NCBI GenBank assembly: GCA_903924715.1
Contig: CAIYCP010000121.1
Span: 1-10,694, forward strand
DNA length: 10,694 nucleotides
Direction: 5' to 3'
DNA from: an uncultured beta proteobacterium
GTDB taxonomy: Bacteria; Pseudomonadota; Gammaproteobacteria; Burkholderiales; Burkholderiaceae_B
The notes beneath the pieces were generated by a model. That model searched no databases. It saw nothing but the letters and a program-made list of their open reading frames with translations, and had not been told where the DNA came from. The position numbers were made by a program, and so were the translations under genes. Below, piece by piece: positions 1 to 7,207 of this stretch. Every line of letters begins with the position of its first letter. The first letter of the stretch is position 1.

Positions 1-496
1 AAGCGTTCGCATGTTGAGGGCTGAGGGTAAGGGTTTGATTAAAACTAGTAATCGCTTCCTCGAGGCGCTTCAATTCTTGTAAGGTGCAACCTCGGTTGTA
101 GTGGGCATCAATATCATCAGGTTTGACAGAGATCGCTTGCTCGAAGCTAGCGAGTGCTTCGTCTAGGCGATTAAGTTCTTTTAGGGAAACACCGCGGTTG
201 TTATAGCAAGGTGCGTGGCGAGGATTAATTTTGATTGCTTTAGATAAAGTATCAACCGCCTGTTCGTACCGCCTAGTCTGTGCGAATAAAACTCCCAAGA
301 GCTGCAGGGAGTCAAAATTATCACTTTGTACTTTCAAGGCGCGCTCATAAAACGATTGTGCCTCTTCAAATTTTGCTTGTTGATGCGCGGCCAATCCTTG
401 TTGCACCAAAGCGAGCGCCTGTGCGTGCGGTAAAGCGGCACGATTTTGTGTGCTAGCAGGCAAATTGCGTTTTGGAATGTTGGGTGAACGAGGCAT
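1..496 (-). CDS. TPR repeat protein, N-terminal part, truncated by the window edge; paralogue of the upstream gene
   Basis: An open frame of 165 complete codons starts at the ATG at 496-494 and runs off the window start without a stop. Residues 1-60 hold a short basic leader and a first degenerate TPR. Three further 34-residue units follow at about 61-94, 95-128 and 129-162, with the TPR pattern YNNRGVSLKEL..LDEALASF.QAI. An ungapped alignment by eye to the neighbouring 790-aa protein gives about 101 identical residues out of the first 128, so the two are recent tandem paralogues. The start is fixed by the shared N-terminus MPR..NIPKRNLPA. No good Shine-Dalgarno sequence precedes it, but the previous gene stops only 12 bases upstream, so translation may be coupled. 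TPR domains bind other proteins. Whether this copy also ends in a glycosyltransferase domain, as its neighbour does, cannot be seen. Confidence 0.85.
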   Translation of the reverse strand, partial: MPRSPNIPKRNLPASTQNRAALPHAQALALVQQGLAAHQQAKFEEAQSFYERALKVQSDNFDSLQLLGVLFAQTRRYEQAVDTLSKAIKINPRHAPCYNNRGVSLKELNRLDEALASFEQAISVKPDDIDAHYNRGCTLQELKRLEEAITSFNQTLTLSPQHANA

Positions 497-508
497 CTGG
501 ACAGTGAT

Positions 509-2881
509 CTATGTCGTTGGTGAGGTTGAATCGAAACGCAACAACGCAAAGCGGTTGGTCAAGTCTGTTGCGATGCTGCCCATTACGTTGTCCCACGTCC
601 TTTGTTCATCTTGTCGATATAAGCGCACCGATGGGTACCAAGGGCTGTCTTGCCGGTCTAAGAGCCAACGCCAGTCGGGCGCATGAGGTAGCAGCACCCA
701 GGTGTCTTTGCCGAGGGCGCTGGCTAGGTGCGCAACGCTGGTGTCAACACTGATGACGAGGTCCATCAATTCGCATAGCGCGGCGGTATCCGAAAAGTCG
801 TTCAACTCATTGCAGAACGTTCTAATGCCAACCTGATTATTTAAGATCTCTTGATCTGAAGGTCTGATTTCTTTGTGTAAAGAAATGTAATCAAGACCTT
901 CAGGCAAGCTGGTCAGTAACTGGTTAAGTGCTAGGCTCCGATTACTGTCGTTTTTGTGTGCTGCATTTCCACTCCACACCAAACCGATACGTGGCTTTGT
1001 TTTTGGGCCGAGCTTACTGACCCAGGCGGTCAGTTTGTTTTGCGCTGCGTGCAGATAACGCGACCTAGTTGGAATCGTTGTTAATGTTGTCTTCAATGCC
1101 AAGGGCAAAGACATAAGGGGACAGTGATAGTCAAAGTCAGGCAAGGGTTGTTGCATGTCCCTAAGCTCATTGATGCCGTCTAGGCCCTCTAACAGCGGTA
1201 CCAGTGCTGTCGGTACTTGCAGGATGATACGTGCGCCAAGCTCAGAAATCAGTTTGGCGTAGCGGCAGAACTGTATCGTGTCACCTAAACCTTGCTCTGC
1301 ATGCAGCAGAATTGTTTTTCCGTTCAGGGGTTCGACGCCTAGCCAGAGGGGTTGTGAAACGATCCGCTTTTTAAGCCCAAGCGTTTTATTGTCCCAACGC
1401 TGTTCATAGAGTGGCCAGCCTTGCTCAAAATTACCCGTCAGTAGTAAGGCTAGCGATTTATTCCAGAGGGCTTCTATATTGTCAGGATTGATTGTCAACG
1501 CTTGGTCATAGCTGGCGAGCGCCTCATCCAATCGCTTTAGGTCCTGTAAAACAATCCCTCGATTGCTATAGCAATCGGCGTAGTCGGGCTTGAGTTCAAG
1601 TGCTTGATCAAAACTCGTAAGTGCTTCATCTAGGCGTTTAAGTTGCTTTAAGGTGTTGCCTCGATTGTTATAAGTCTCGGCGAAGTCAGGTTTGATCGTG
1701 AGGGCTTGCTCATAGCTTGCAAGCGACTCATCCAGGCGATTAAGTTCTTTTAACGCAACGCCCCGATTATTGTAGGCTTCGATCCAGTCAGGCTTGAGTG
1801 CAATCGCTGAGGCATAACTTGCAGCAGCCTCATCTAAATGTTTGATTTTTTCTAGGGCAACGCCTCGATTGTAGTAAGCCTGTGCGTATTGAGGATTGAG
1901 TGTAATTGTTTGTTCATAGCTGATAAGCGCATCATCCCAGCGCTTAAGTTCTTGAAGCGCATTACCCAAGTTGTAGTGGGCATCGGGATAAGAGGGTCTT
2001 AAGACGATTGCTGTTTGATAACTGGCAACGGCATCCGCCAAGCGATGAAGTGCCTGTAAGGTAATTCCTCGATTATTGTAGGTCTCAGCGAGGTCGGGTT
2101 TGAGAGAGATCGCTTGGTCATAACTGGCGAGCGCTTCTTCTAAGCGATGCAGTTCTTTCAAGGCAGCGCCGCGGTTGCAGTAGGCCTCAACGTAGTCTGG
2201 TTTGAGCGCAATGGCTTGCTCAAAGCTCGTGAGTGCTTCAGCCGAACGGTTCAGTTCGTGTAAAACAATACCTAGATTGTTATAGGTTTCTACACGGTTA
2301 GGAGCTAGTGCAATTGCTTGGCTATAGCTCGAGACGGCCTCGTCTAAGCGGTTAAGTGCATGTAAGGCATGGCCGCGGTTGTTGTGGGCCTCATCGTATT
2401 GAGCGTTCAAGGTGATCGCTTGGTCAAAGCTGGTCAGTGCTTCATTCAGACGGTTTAGTTCCTTTAAACAAGTACCTCGATTATTGTACGCCTCAGCATA
2501 CTCAGGCGTGAGTGCGATGGCATGGTCAAAGCTAGCTAGAGCTTCATCTAGACGCTTGAGTTCTTTTAAGGAAACGCCAAGGTTGTTATAACAGGGTGCG
2601 TGATGAGGATTAATTTTTATCGCTTTAGACAAAAACTCAACAGCCAGTGCGAATTGTCTGGTCTGTGCGAACAGAACCCCCAGCAGCTGAAGGGCGTCAA
2701 AATTATCGTTTTGTATTTTCAGGGCACGCTCATAAAACGAACGTGCCTCTTCAAACTTTGCTCGTTGATGTGCGGCCAAGCCTTGTTGTACTAAAGCGAT
2801 AGCCTGAGCTTGCGGCAAAGCAGCTCGGTTTTGTGCGCCAGCAGGTAAATTGCGCTTGGGGATATTGGATGGGCGAGGCAT
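509..2881 (-). CDS. TPR protein with C-terminal glycosyltransferase-9-like domain (790 aa)
   Basis: The first TPR lies at about residues 27-60, followed by twelve very regular 34-residue units at 61-468 and one degenerate unit at 469-502. The rest, about 510-775, resembles the GT-B fold domain of the ADP-heptose:LPS heptosyltransferase (GT9) type found behind TPR arrays in many proteobacteria. Recognisable points are HAEQGLGDTIQF at 527-538, GLVWSGNAAHKND at 633-645 and SVDTSVAHLASALG at 711-724, then the aromatic stretch PDWRWLLDR at 735-743. No signal peptide or membrane segment is visible, so it is probably cytoplasmic. A sugar-transfer role is inferred from the domain; donor and acceptor are unknown, and the TPRs may hold a protein substrate or partner. 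There is no clear Shine-Dalgarno sequence before the ATG, and the stop is TAG. It is followed after 12 bases by a paralogous gene. The best alternative is a non-catalytic TPR scaffold that keeps a GT-like fold. Confidence 0.85.
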   Translation of the reverse strand: MPRPSNIPKRNLPAGAQNRAALPQAQAIALVQQGLAAHQRAKFEEARSFYERALKIQNDNFDALQLLGVLFAQTRQFALAVEFLSKAIKINPHHAPCYNNLGVSLKELKRLDEALASFDHAIALTPEYAEAYNNRGTCLKELNRLNEALTSFDQAITLNAQYDEAHNNRGHALHALNRLDEAVSSYSQAIALAPNRVETYNNLGIVLHELNRSAEALTSFEQAIALKPDYVEAYCNRGAALKELHRLEEALASYDQAISLKPDLAETYNNRGITLQALHRLADAVASYQTAIVLRPSYPDAHYNLGNALQELKRWDDALISYEQTITLNPQYAQAYYNRGVALEKIKHLDEAAASYASAIALKPDWIEAYNNRGVALKELNRLDESLASYEQALTIKPDFAETYNNRGNTLKQLKRLDEALTSFDQALELKPDYADCYSNRGIVLQDLKRLDEALASYDQALTINPDNIEALWNKSLALLLTGNFEQGWPLYEQRWDNKTLGLKKRIVSQPLWLGVEPLNGKTILLHAEQGLGDTIQFCRYAKLISELGARIILQVPTALVPLLEGLDGINELRDMQQPLPDFDYHCPLMSLPLALKTTLTTIPTRSRYLHAAQNKLTAWVSKLGPKTKPRIGLVWSGNAAHKNDSNRSLALNQLLTSLPEGLDYISLHKEIRPSDQEILNNQVGIRTFCNELNDFSDTAALCELMDLVISVDTSVAHLASALGKDTWVLLPHAPDWRWLLDRQDSPWYPSVRLYRQDEQRTWDNVMGSIATDLTNRFALLRFDSTSPTT
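1478..2701 (-). repeat. 102-bp tandem coding repeats (twelve TPR units)
   Basis: Twelve consecutive 102-bp units with no spacing encode residues 61-468 of the 790-aa protein. On the plus strand they show as a recurring pattern of 'gcgcttc...ctaagcg...aagttcttt...cgattgttat' every 102 bases. Units differ by scattered substitutions and I saw no length change. The regular period points to internal amplification of a TPR unit, and makes the locus prone to unequal recombination and to assembly collapse. A diverged unit precedes the array (2803-2702) and another follows it. Confidence 0.85.
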
Positions 2882-3014
2882 CTTAATTGCGGCCGGAAGG
2901 CTTGGGGTTTGGTCGCAGGCATAGCGTCTGCTGCACGGGACATCAATGAAAGGTTGCTAGCAAGATGCATGCTATCGCCCATTTAGACACAATGAGGACA
3001 AGAATAAAGCAGGA

Positions 3015-3044
3015 TTAGTACCGCATAGCGTTGGATTGGTTCAA
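3015..3044 (-). promoter_or_regulatory. Weak sigma-70-like promoter candidate for the TPR genes
   Basis: Within the 239-bp gap between moaC and the TPR gene, the minus strand has TTGAAC (3044-3039), an 18-base spacer and TACTAA (3020-3015). A run of eight A residues (3066-3059) lies where an upstream A-tract would sit. The matches to consensus are only partial. The TPR genes could instead be read from the moa operon, since no terminator is evident after moaC. Confidence 0.2.
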
Positions 3045-3120
3045 CGTATGAGCGCGGATTTTTTTTGAGTTAGCACGGATGACCACTGATCATCGGTTGC
3101 CAGGAAAAAGTTAGTGACTA

Positions 3121-3603
3121 CTACCCCGCCACCCAACTACCCGACTTGCCACCATGCTTTTCAAGCAACTTGACGGCATCAATCACCATGCCACGATCAA
3201 CGGCTTTCAACATGTCATAAATGGTGAGTAGGCTGATGGTTGCCGCAGTCAGGGCTTCCATTTCGACGCCAGTGCGCCCGACGGTTTCGGCGGTTGCGGT
3301 GCAGGTGACTGAAGCGTTCGTGGCATCGCTGACAAACTCGACCGTTACGCGGGTGAGAGGAATTGGATGGCACAGGGGAATCAACGAGCCTGTTTGCTTG
3401 GCGCCGAGGATGCCGGCTAGGCGGGCTACGCCCAGTACATCACCTTTTGCGGCACGGCCTTCTGCCAGTTTGGCGAAGGTTGTCGGTTGCATCGTGATTC
3501 GGCCTTGCGCAATGGCTCGGCGATGTGTTTGCGCTTTTTCTGACACGTCAACCATGTGCGCTTGTCCGGCCGCATCGAAGTGGGTGAGATCTGCTGACAT
3601 CAT
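3121..3603 (-). CDS. moaC: Cyclic pyranopterin monophosphate synthase MoaC
   Basis: MoaC converts the MoaA product 3',8-cyclo-7,8-dihydro-GTP into cyclic pyranopterin monophosphate in the cytosol, the first stage of Moco synthesis. The 160 residues match the family length and motifs throughout: LTHFD near the start, MVDVS at 17-21, KGDVLGVARLAGILGAK at 53-69, LIPLCHPI at 74-81, GRTGVEMEAL at 109-118, LTIYDMLKAVD at 126-136 and KHGGKSG at 149-155. K53, H79, D130 and K133 correspond to the E. coli active-site residues K51, H77, D128 and K131. The protein begins with two consecutive ATG codons. The first (3603) overlaps the mobA stop as ATGA. The second (3600) lies 6 bases after AAAGG and fits the E. 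coli N-terminus better, so a 159-aa product is equally likely. It is the last gene of the Moco cluster; no convincing terminator follows it. Confidence 0.97.
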   Translation of the reverse strand: MMSADLTHFDAAGQAHMVDVSEKAQTHRRAIAQGRITMQPTTFAKLAEGRAAKGDVLGVARLAGILGAKQTGSLIPLCHPIPLTRVTVEFVSDATNASVTCTATAETVGRTGVEMEALTAATISLLTIYDMLKAVDRGMVIDAVKLLEKHGGKSGSWVAG

Positions 3604-4190
3604 GCGCCTTTGTTCGCTAGAGACTGAAACATCTCCATGCTGTTGAAGTTACTGAATGAAGTTGAATCGTCAAAGTGAACGGCTTTGGCGCTGATTTTTT
3701 CTAACCATTTGATGACTGCTGCTTTTTGCGCGTCAAGGTATTTGGCCAGCGATCCTGCAACCGAAGGCTTGAGCAAACAACATAATGGCTGAGGGCCATC
3801 ATTTGTGACAGCATAGGCGGCGACGGCAGCATCGTCTTCTACTAGAGCTTGCTCAAGGTGTTCATACAAGTGAGTAGGCAATAAAGGCGTATCGCAGGGG
3901 ATCACTAAAAGATTATTTTTTTTACAGCGCATCAAGCCTGCCTCAACGCCAGCAAGGGGGCCCGCAAAATGAAGCCGTTCGTCGGTCACCACAACGTGTC
4001 CTGTTTGTTTGTAGGCGTCGATATTACGGTTGGCGCTGATCAGGATTCTAGACGGTGCGGGTGTTTGCGCGGCCAGACGGGCAAGCGCGTGTTCGATTAA
4101 AGGAAGACCATTGTGCATGATCCAACCTTTGTCGCGTCCGTCTAGGCGACTGCCTTTTCCTCCAGCAAGAATCAGTGCGTCGTAACTCAT
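3600..4190 (-). CDS. mobA: Molybdenum cofactor guanylyltransferase MobA
   Basis: MobA transfers GMP from GTP to Mo-molybdopterin, building the MGD/bis-MGD cofactor of DMSO-reductase-family enzymes. The 196 residues are normal for the family. The nucleotide-binding loop LAGGKGSRLDGRDKG is at 8-22, GPLAGVEAGL at 77-86, the metal-binding PCDTPLLP at 98-105 (D100), and a C-terminal FSNFNSMEMF at 179-188 replaces the usual F.NiNtpeDL tail. The start ATG at 4190-4188 overlaps the moaE stop codon as ATGA, and its own stop overlaps the moaC start, so moaE-mobA-moaC look translationally coupled. Its presence implies that the host uses bis-MGD enzymes. The separate GTPase MobB is not seen here. Confidence 0.96.
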   Translation of the reverse strand: MSYDALILAGGKGSRLDGRDKGWIMHNGLPLIEHALARLAAQTPAPSRILISANRNIDAYKQTGHVVVTDERLHFAGPLAGVEAGLMRCKKNNLLVIPCDTPLLPTHLYEHLEQALVEDDAAVAAYAVTNDGPQPLCCLLKPSVAGSLAKYLDAQKAAVIKWLEKISAKAVHFDDSTSFSNFNSMEMFQSLANKGA

Positions 4191-4663
4191 GCTGACGGCT
4201 TCTCGTTCCAGCGTGCAACAGCGGTGTCGTCACTCTCGCGTGCTTCAATCCAGCGAGGGCCTTCTGGCGTCCATTCTTTTTTCCAGAACGGGGCTTCAGT
4301 CTTTAAGTAATCCATCATAAAAGTATTGGCTTCGTACGCATCGCCACGATGCGCGCTTGCCGTTAAGACCAATACAATTTGATCGCCGGGATACATCTTG
4401 CCCACACGGTGCACGATGCGTGCTGCTTGTAGCGACCACCGTTTTTCAGCTTGTTGCGCGATATTGATCAGCGATTTTTCGGTCATGCCGGGGTAGTGTT
4501 CAAGTTCGAGTGCGACCACATCATCCGCGAGGTTCAAATCGCGCACCATGCCAATAAAGGCAACGACTGCACCGATACCATGATCGTTTTGAATCAGTTG
4601 TTGATGTTCATGGCGCAGATCGAAGTCTTCTGTCTGCACCGCGACTGAAATCCGGGCGGCCAC
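4187..4663 (-). CDS. moaE: Molybdopterin synthase catalytic subunit MoaE
   Basis: MoaE is the large subunit of molybdopterin synthase. With thiocarboxylated MoaD it inserts two sulfurs into cyclic pyranopterin monophosphate to make molybdopterin. Family motifs are all present in 158 residues: FIGMVRD at 36-42, LELEHYPGM at 52-60, IVHRVGKMYPGD at 83-94, HRGDAYEAN at 105-113 and MMDYLKTEAPFWKKEW at 116-131. K121 and K128 correspond to the E. coli catalytic lysines K119 and K126. The start is GTG (4663-4661), three bases after the moaD stop. A G-rich stretch (4675-4671) lies 7 bases upstream inside the moaD end, and no nearby ATG would keep the conserved N-terminal strand ISVAVQTEDFD. It overlaps mobA by four bases. 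Confidence 0.97.
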   Translation of the reverse strand: MAARISVAVQTEDFDLRHEHQQLIQNDHGIGAVVAFIGMVRDLNLADDVVALELEHYPGMTEKSLINIAQQAEKRWSLQAARIVHRVGKMYPGDQIVLVLTASAHRGDAYEANTFMMDYLKTEAPFWKKEWTPEGPRWIEARESDDTAVARWNEKPSA

Positions 4664-4666
4664 GGC

Positions 4667-4924
4667 TTAACCCCCAGTAACCGGTCTGAAAATAGCCACT
4701 TCGGCGCCGTCAAGCAGGGTGGTTTGCTCAGACACCATTTCTTGATTCATGGCAACTCGAAATGCAAACTGTCCGCCTAAGGTTTCTTGCCAGACGCCAC
4801 CGCGTGCGCCCAGATGTTGCATCAAGTCAGCCACCGTGCGCACGCTGTCTGGTGCTTGCACGGATTCTTCAGCGAGGCCGAATTTTTCGCGTAACTGAGC
4901 AAAGTACAAAACCTTTAGACGCAT
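4667..4924 (-). CDS. moaD: Molybdopterin synthase sulfur carrier subunit MoaD
   Basis: MoaD is a ubiquitin-fold sulfur carrier. Its C-terminal glycine is adenylated by MoeB, turned into a thiocarboxylate, and supplies sulfur to MoaE. The 85-aa sequence has the family start (MRLKVLYFAQLREKFG), the late acidic/hydrophobic strand LLDGAEVAIFRPVTGG, and the essential terminal Gly-Gly directly before the TAA stop. It starts 9 bases after the moeA stop without an obvious Shine-Dalgarno sequence and ends 3 bases before moaE, so the two subunits of the synthase are made from adjacent frames. The activating enzyme MoeB is not encoded in the window. Confidence 0.96.
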   Translation of the reverse strand: MRLKVLYFAQLREKFGLAEESVQAPDSVRTVADLMQHLGARGGVWQETLGGQFAFRVAMNQEMVSEQTTLLDGAEVAIFRPVTGG

Positions 4925-4933
4925 GATGATGAA

Positions 4934-6157
4934 TTAATTTAAAAGTTCGGATAACGAAAGATACCGTACTTTATCGCCTTTGGTAATGACGGTTTCGGGC
5001 GCGAGGTCAACCAGGCCATCGGCCCAGGCCAAACTGCTCATGACACCCGAACCCTGATTGGGCCACAGTTGCAAAGCGGGCTGACCGTTGGCATCGCTCT
5101 CGAGTTTGACGCGCAAGAATTCACGACGCTTATCAGGGCGCGGCCAGCTAAAGTCGGCGTTCGCGGATAAGTAACGTAGCGGTGCTTCTTGTGCGCCCAT
5201 GCGTTTGAGTAAAAAGGGCCGGGCCATGAGTAAAAATGTGACAAATGCGCTGACGGGATTTCCGGGGAGCCCAATAAAATCCGTTTTACTGACCTTGCCG
5301 TACGCCAGAGGCTTTCCGGGCTTCATTGAGATCTGCCAAAGATCGAGTGTGCCAAGCGCTTGTACAGCGCCTTTGACGTGGTCCTCTTCGCCAACAGAGA
5401 CGCCACCACAGGTGATGATGACATCATTTTCAGCGGCCGCGCGTTCAAGCGCATCACGCGTGCTTTGCGCTGAATCTCTGACGATGCCGTAGTCAGTGAT
5501 GGCACAACCAAGCTGCTTAAGCAAGCCATTGATCGCGTAACGATTGCTGTTGTAGATCGCGCCAGGTGCTAACGGTTGACCCGGTTCGGTGAGTTCGTCG
5601 CCTGTAAAAAATACGCCAACTTTGAGCCAGACAAAAACAGAAACGCTCGCCACGCCAATCGATGCAAGCATCGCAAGATGTTGCGCACCTAGGCGCTGGC
5701 CTGCAGCCAGCACAATCGCGCCTTGAGTAATGTCTTCGCCCGCGCGACGAATATGCTGATTTAACTGAATAGGCTGAGTCAGTTTGATGGCACCATTTTC
5801 GTCTTGCGTGTTTTCTTGTGGCACGACAACATTGGCACCTTCGGGTATTGGGGCTCCGGTAAAAATGCGCGCAGCGGTGTTGGCACCTAAGGCGGTGCCA
5901 GTTTGCCCCGCGGCGATACGTTGTACGACTGCAAAGGTCTCGGGCAGCGCGTTGAGATCCCTCACGTGCAAGGCATAACCATCCATCGCTGAATTATCAA
6001 AGCCCGGCACGTTTAGGGGAGAAGTCACGGCTTGCGCAAGCACCCGGCCCTGGGCCTGCAGCAAAGGCAGAGTTTCAACGCTTGTTAAAGGTGAGGCGGC
6101 AGCGAGCAGGCGATCACGCGCCTCTTCAAAGTTCAGCAGATTGGCTCTGGGTTTCAT
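4934..6157 (-). CDS. moeA: Molybdopterin molybdenumtransferase MoeA
   Basis: MoeA takes adenylylated molybdopterin and molybdate, removes the AMP and inserts molybdenum. At 407 aa it is full length (the E. coli protein has 411). Motifs in order: NSAMDGYA at 55-62, IFTGAPIPEGANVVVPQE at 98-115, AGEDITQG at 139-146, FFTGDELTEPG at 183-193, IYNSNRY at 201-207, ITCGGVSVGEEDHVK at 248-262, KPGKPLAYG at 279-287 and GLPGNPVSAF at 296-305. The acidic residues D59, D142, E188, D228 and D259 all fall at the same numbers as the key residues of E. coli MoeA. It lies 57 bases after moaA and 9 bases before moaD, so it belongs to the same operon. No strong ribosome binding site is visible. The partner MogA, or a MoaB doing that job, is missing from this window. 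Confidence 0.97.
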   Translation of the reverse strand: MKPRANLLNFEEARDRLLAAASPLTSVETLPLLQAQGRVLAQAVTSPLNVPGFDNSAMDGYALHVRDLNALPETFAVVQRIAAGQTGTALGANTAARIFTGAPIPEGANVVVPQENTQDENGAIKLTQPIQLNQHIRRAGEDITQGAIVLAAGQRLGAQHLAMLASIGVASVSVFVWLKVGVFFTGDELTEPGQPLAPGAIYNSNRYAINGLLKQLGCAITDYGIVRDSAQSTRDALERAAAENDVIITCGGVSVGEEDHVKGAVQALGTLDLWQISMKPGKPLAYGKVSKTDFIGLPGNPVSAFVTFLLMARPFLLKRMGAQEAPLRYLSANADFSWPRPDKRREFLRVKLESDANGQPALQLWPNQGSGVMSSLAWADGLVDLAPETVITKGDKVRYLSLSELLN

Positions 6158-6214
6158 GTTTCAAACAAAAGAGATGACGAATGCCGCTAGTGTACGGCGA
6201 CTCTGGATCAGCCC

Positions 6215-7207
6215 TTAGCCGCCTGTTTGCGACATAAAGCGAATGATCTTGGTAGGCGCTTCGCGAAACTCATGACGTTCGGGTTTGAGTTCGATCGCTT
6301 CACGTAAAGCTTGCTCAAGTCCTTCGTCGCTAATGCCCGCACGTAACAGGGGGCGAAGCTCGAGTTTTTCTTCTTGGCCGAGGCACAAATACAATGTGCC
6401 ATCGACAGAAAGCCGCACGCGATTACAGGTGGCACAGAAGTGCTGACTGATCGGCGTAATCAAACCAATCTGACCGCGGCCATCCTTGGTGCGCCAGTAG
6501 CGCGCAGGACCACCACCCATTTCTTTAATCTCTGGGATGAGATCAAAGCGCTCGCGCAGACGATCAAGAATAGGCCCTAAAGGTGCGTAGCTTGATTTCA
6601 GACCGGTGCTACCCATGGGCATCGTCTCGATCAAACGCAAAATGAAACCGCGATTGATGCAGAACTCGGTCATGGCTTCGACTTCGTGTTCGTTGACACC
6701 GGGCATGACGACCATGTTCAGTTTGATCGGCGAGAAGCCTGCAGCTTCGGCTGCGGCAAGCCCGTCCATGACGTCATCAATTGAGTCGCGCCCAGTGATC
6801 TGTGTCACGCACTCGCGCGTTAGGCTATCAAGACTGATGTTCAGTCGCGAGACGCCCGCGGCCCGCAACGCTTGAGCATGTTTGGGAAGCTGGGTGCCAT
6901 TGGTTGACAGTGATAAGTCACGAATGCCGGGCAGTGCGTGGATTCGGGCAGCCAGTTCAGGGAGGTTGCGACGCAAAAGTGGTTCGCCACCAGTCAGTCG
7001 AACGCGCGACGTGCCCAAGCGCGCAAACGCGCCCACAACGCGTTCAATCTCATCAAAGGTGAGCCAGTTTTTTGGCTCTTGATAACCCTTGAAGCTTTTA
7101 GGCAGACAATACGTGCACTTCATGTCGCAGCGATCTGTGACCGACAGGCGCAAGTATTCAATACTTCTGCCAAAGCGATCGATTAGAGGTGCAGACGTCT
7201 GTGTCAT
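6215..7207 (-). CDS. moaA: GTP 3',8-cyclase MoaA (radical SAM)
   Basis: MoaA catalyses the first step of Moco synthesis: radical S-adenosylmethionine chemistry that rearranges GTP to 3',8-cyclo-7,8-dihydro-GTP. The 330-aa protein carries the radical SAM cluster motif CDMKCTYC (C27, C31, C34) and the SAM-binding GGEP at 73-76. The second 4Fe-4S site that holds GTP is HFCATCNRVRL with C258 and C261, plus C275 13 residues later. It ends in Gly-Gly, the conserved C-terminal tail needed for activity in this family. The N-terminal arginine-rich strand DRFGRSIEYLRLSVTDRC is typical. It is the first gene of the Moco cluster and is divergent from modA across a 170-bp gap, so its promoter lies there. 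Only a weak purine stretch precedes the ATG. Confidence 0.98.
   Translation of the reverse strand: MTQTSAPLIDRFGRSIEYLRLSVTDRCDMKCTYCLPKSFKGYQEPKNWLTFDEIERVVGAFARLGTSRVRLTGGEPLLRRNLPELAARIHALPGIRDLSLSTNGTQLPKHAQALRAAGVSRLNISLDSLTRECVTQITGRDSIDDVMDGLAAAEAAGFSPIKLNMVVMPGVNEHEVEAMTEFCINRGFILRLIETMPMGSTGLKSSYAPLGPILDRLRERFDLIPEIKEMGGGPARYWRTKDGRGQIGLITPISQHFCATCNRVRLSVDGTLYLCLGQEEKLELRPLLRAGISDEGLEQALREAIELKPERHEFREAPTKIIRFMSQTGG

Noticed and set aside
334..549. 71-codon minus-strand frame across the junction of the TPR genes
   Set aside because: It is out of frame with the two clearly homologous TPR genes and its sequence has no protein-like pattern.
1478..2701. Regular repeats as a CRISPR-like or non-coding satellite array
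   Set aside because: The 102-bp period equals 34 codons, the units are contiguous without spacers, and they translate into canonical TPRs.
2791..2982. 63-codon minus-strand frame spanning the TPR gene start
   Set aside because: It is a frame-shifted reading of the 790-aa gene N-terminus plus leader; its low-complexity residues do not resemble a real product.
3078..3094. Hairpin GATGA-N7-TCATC after moaC as a terminator
   Set aside because: The stem is only 5 bp and, on the moaC strand, it is followed by A residues rather than a T-run.
3221..3646. 141-codon plus-strand frame opposite moaC
   Set aside because: It is the antisense of a strongly conserved gene and has no recognisable domain.
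6183..6198. GCCG/CGGC stem between moaA and moeA
   Set aside because: Four base pairs with an 8-base loop are within chance expectation and no T-run follows.
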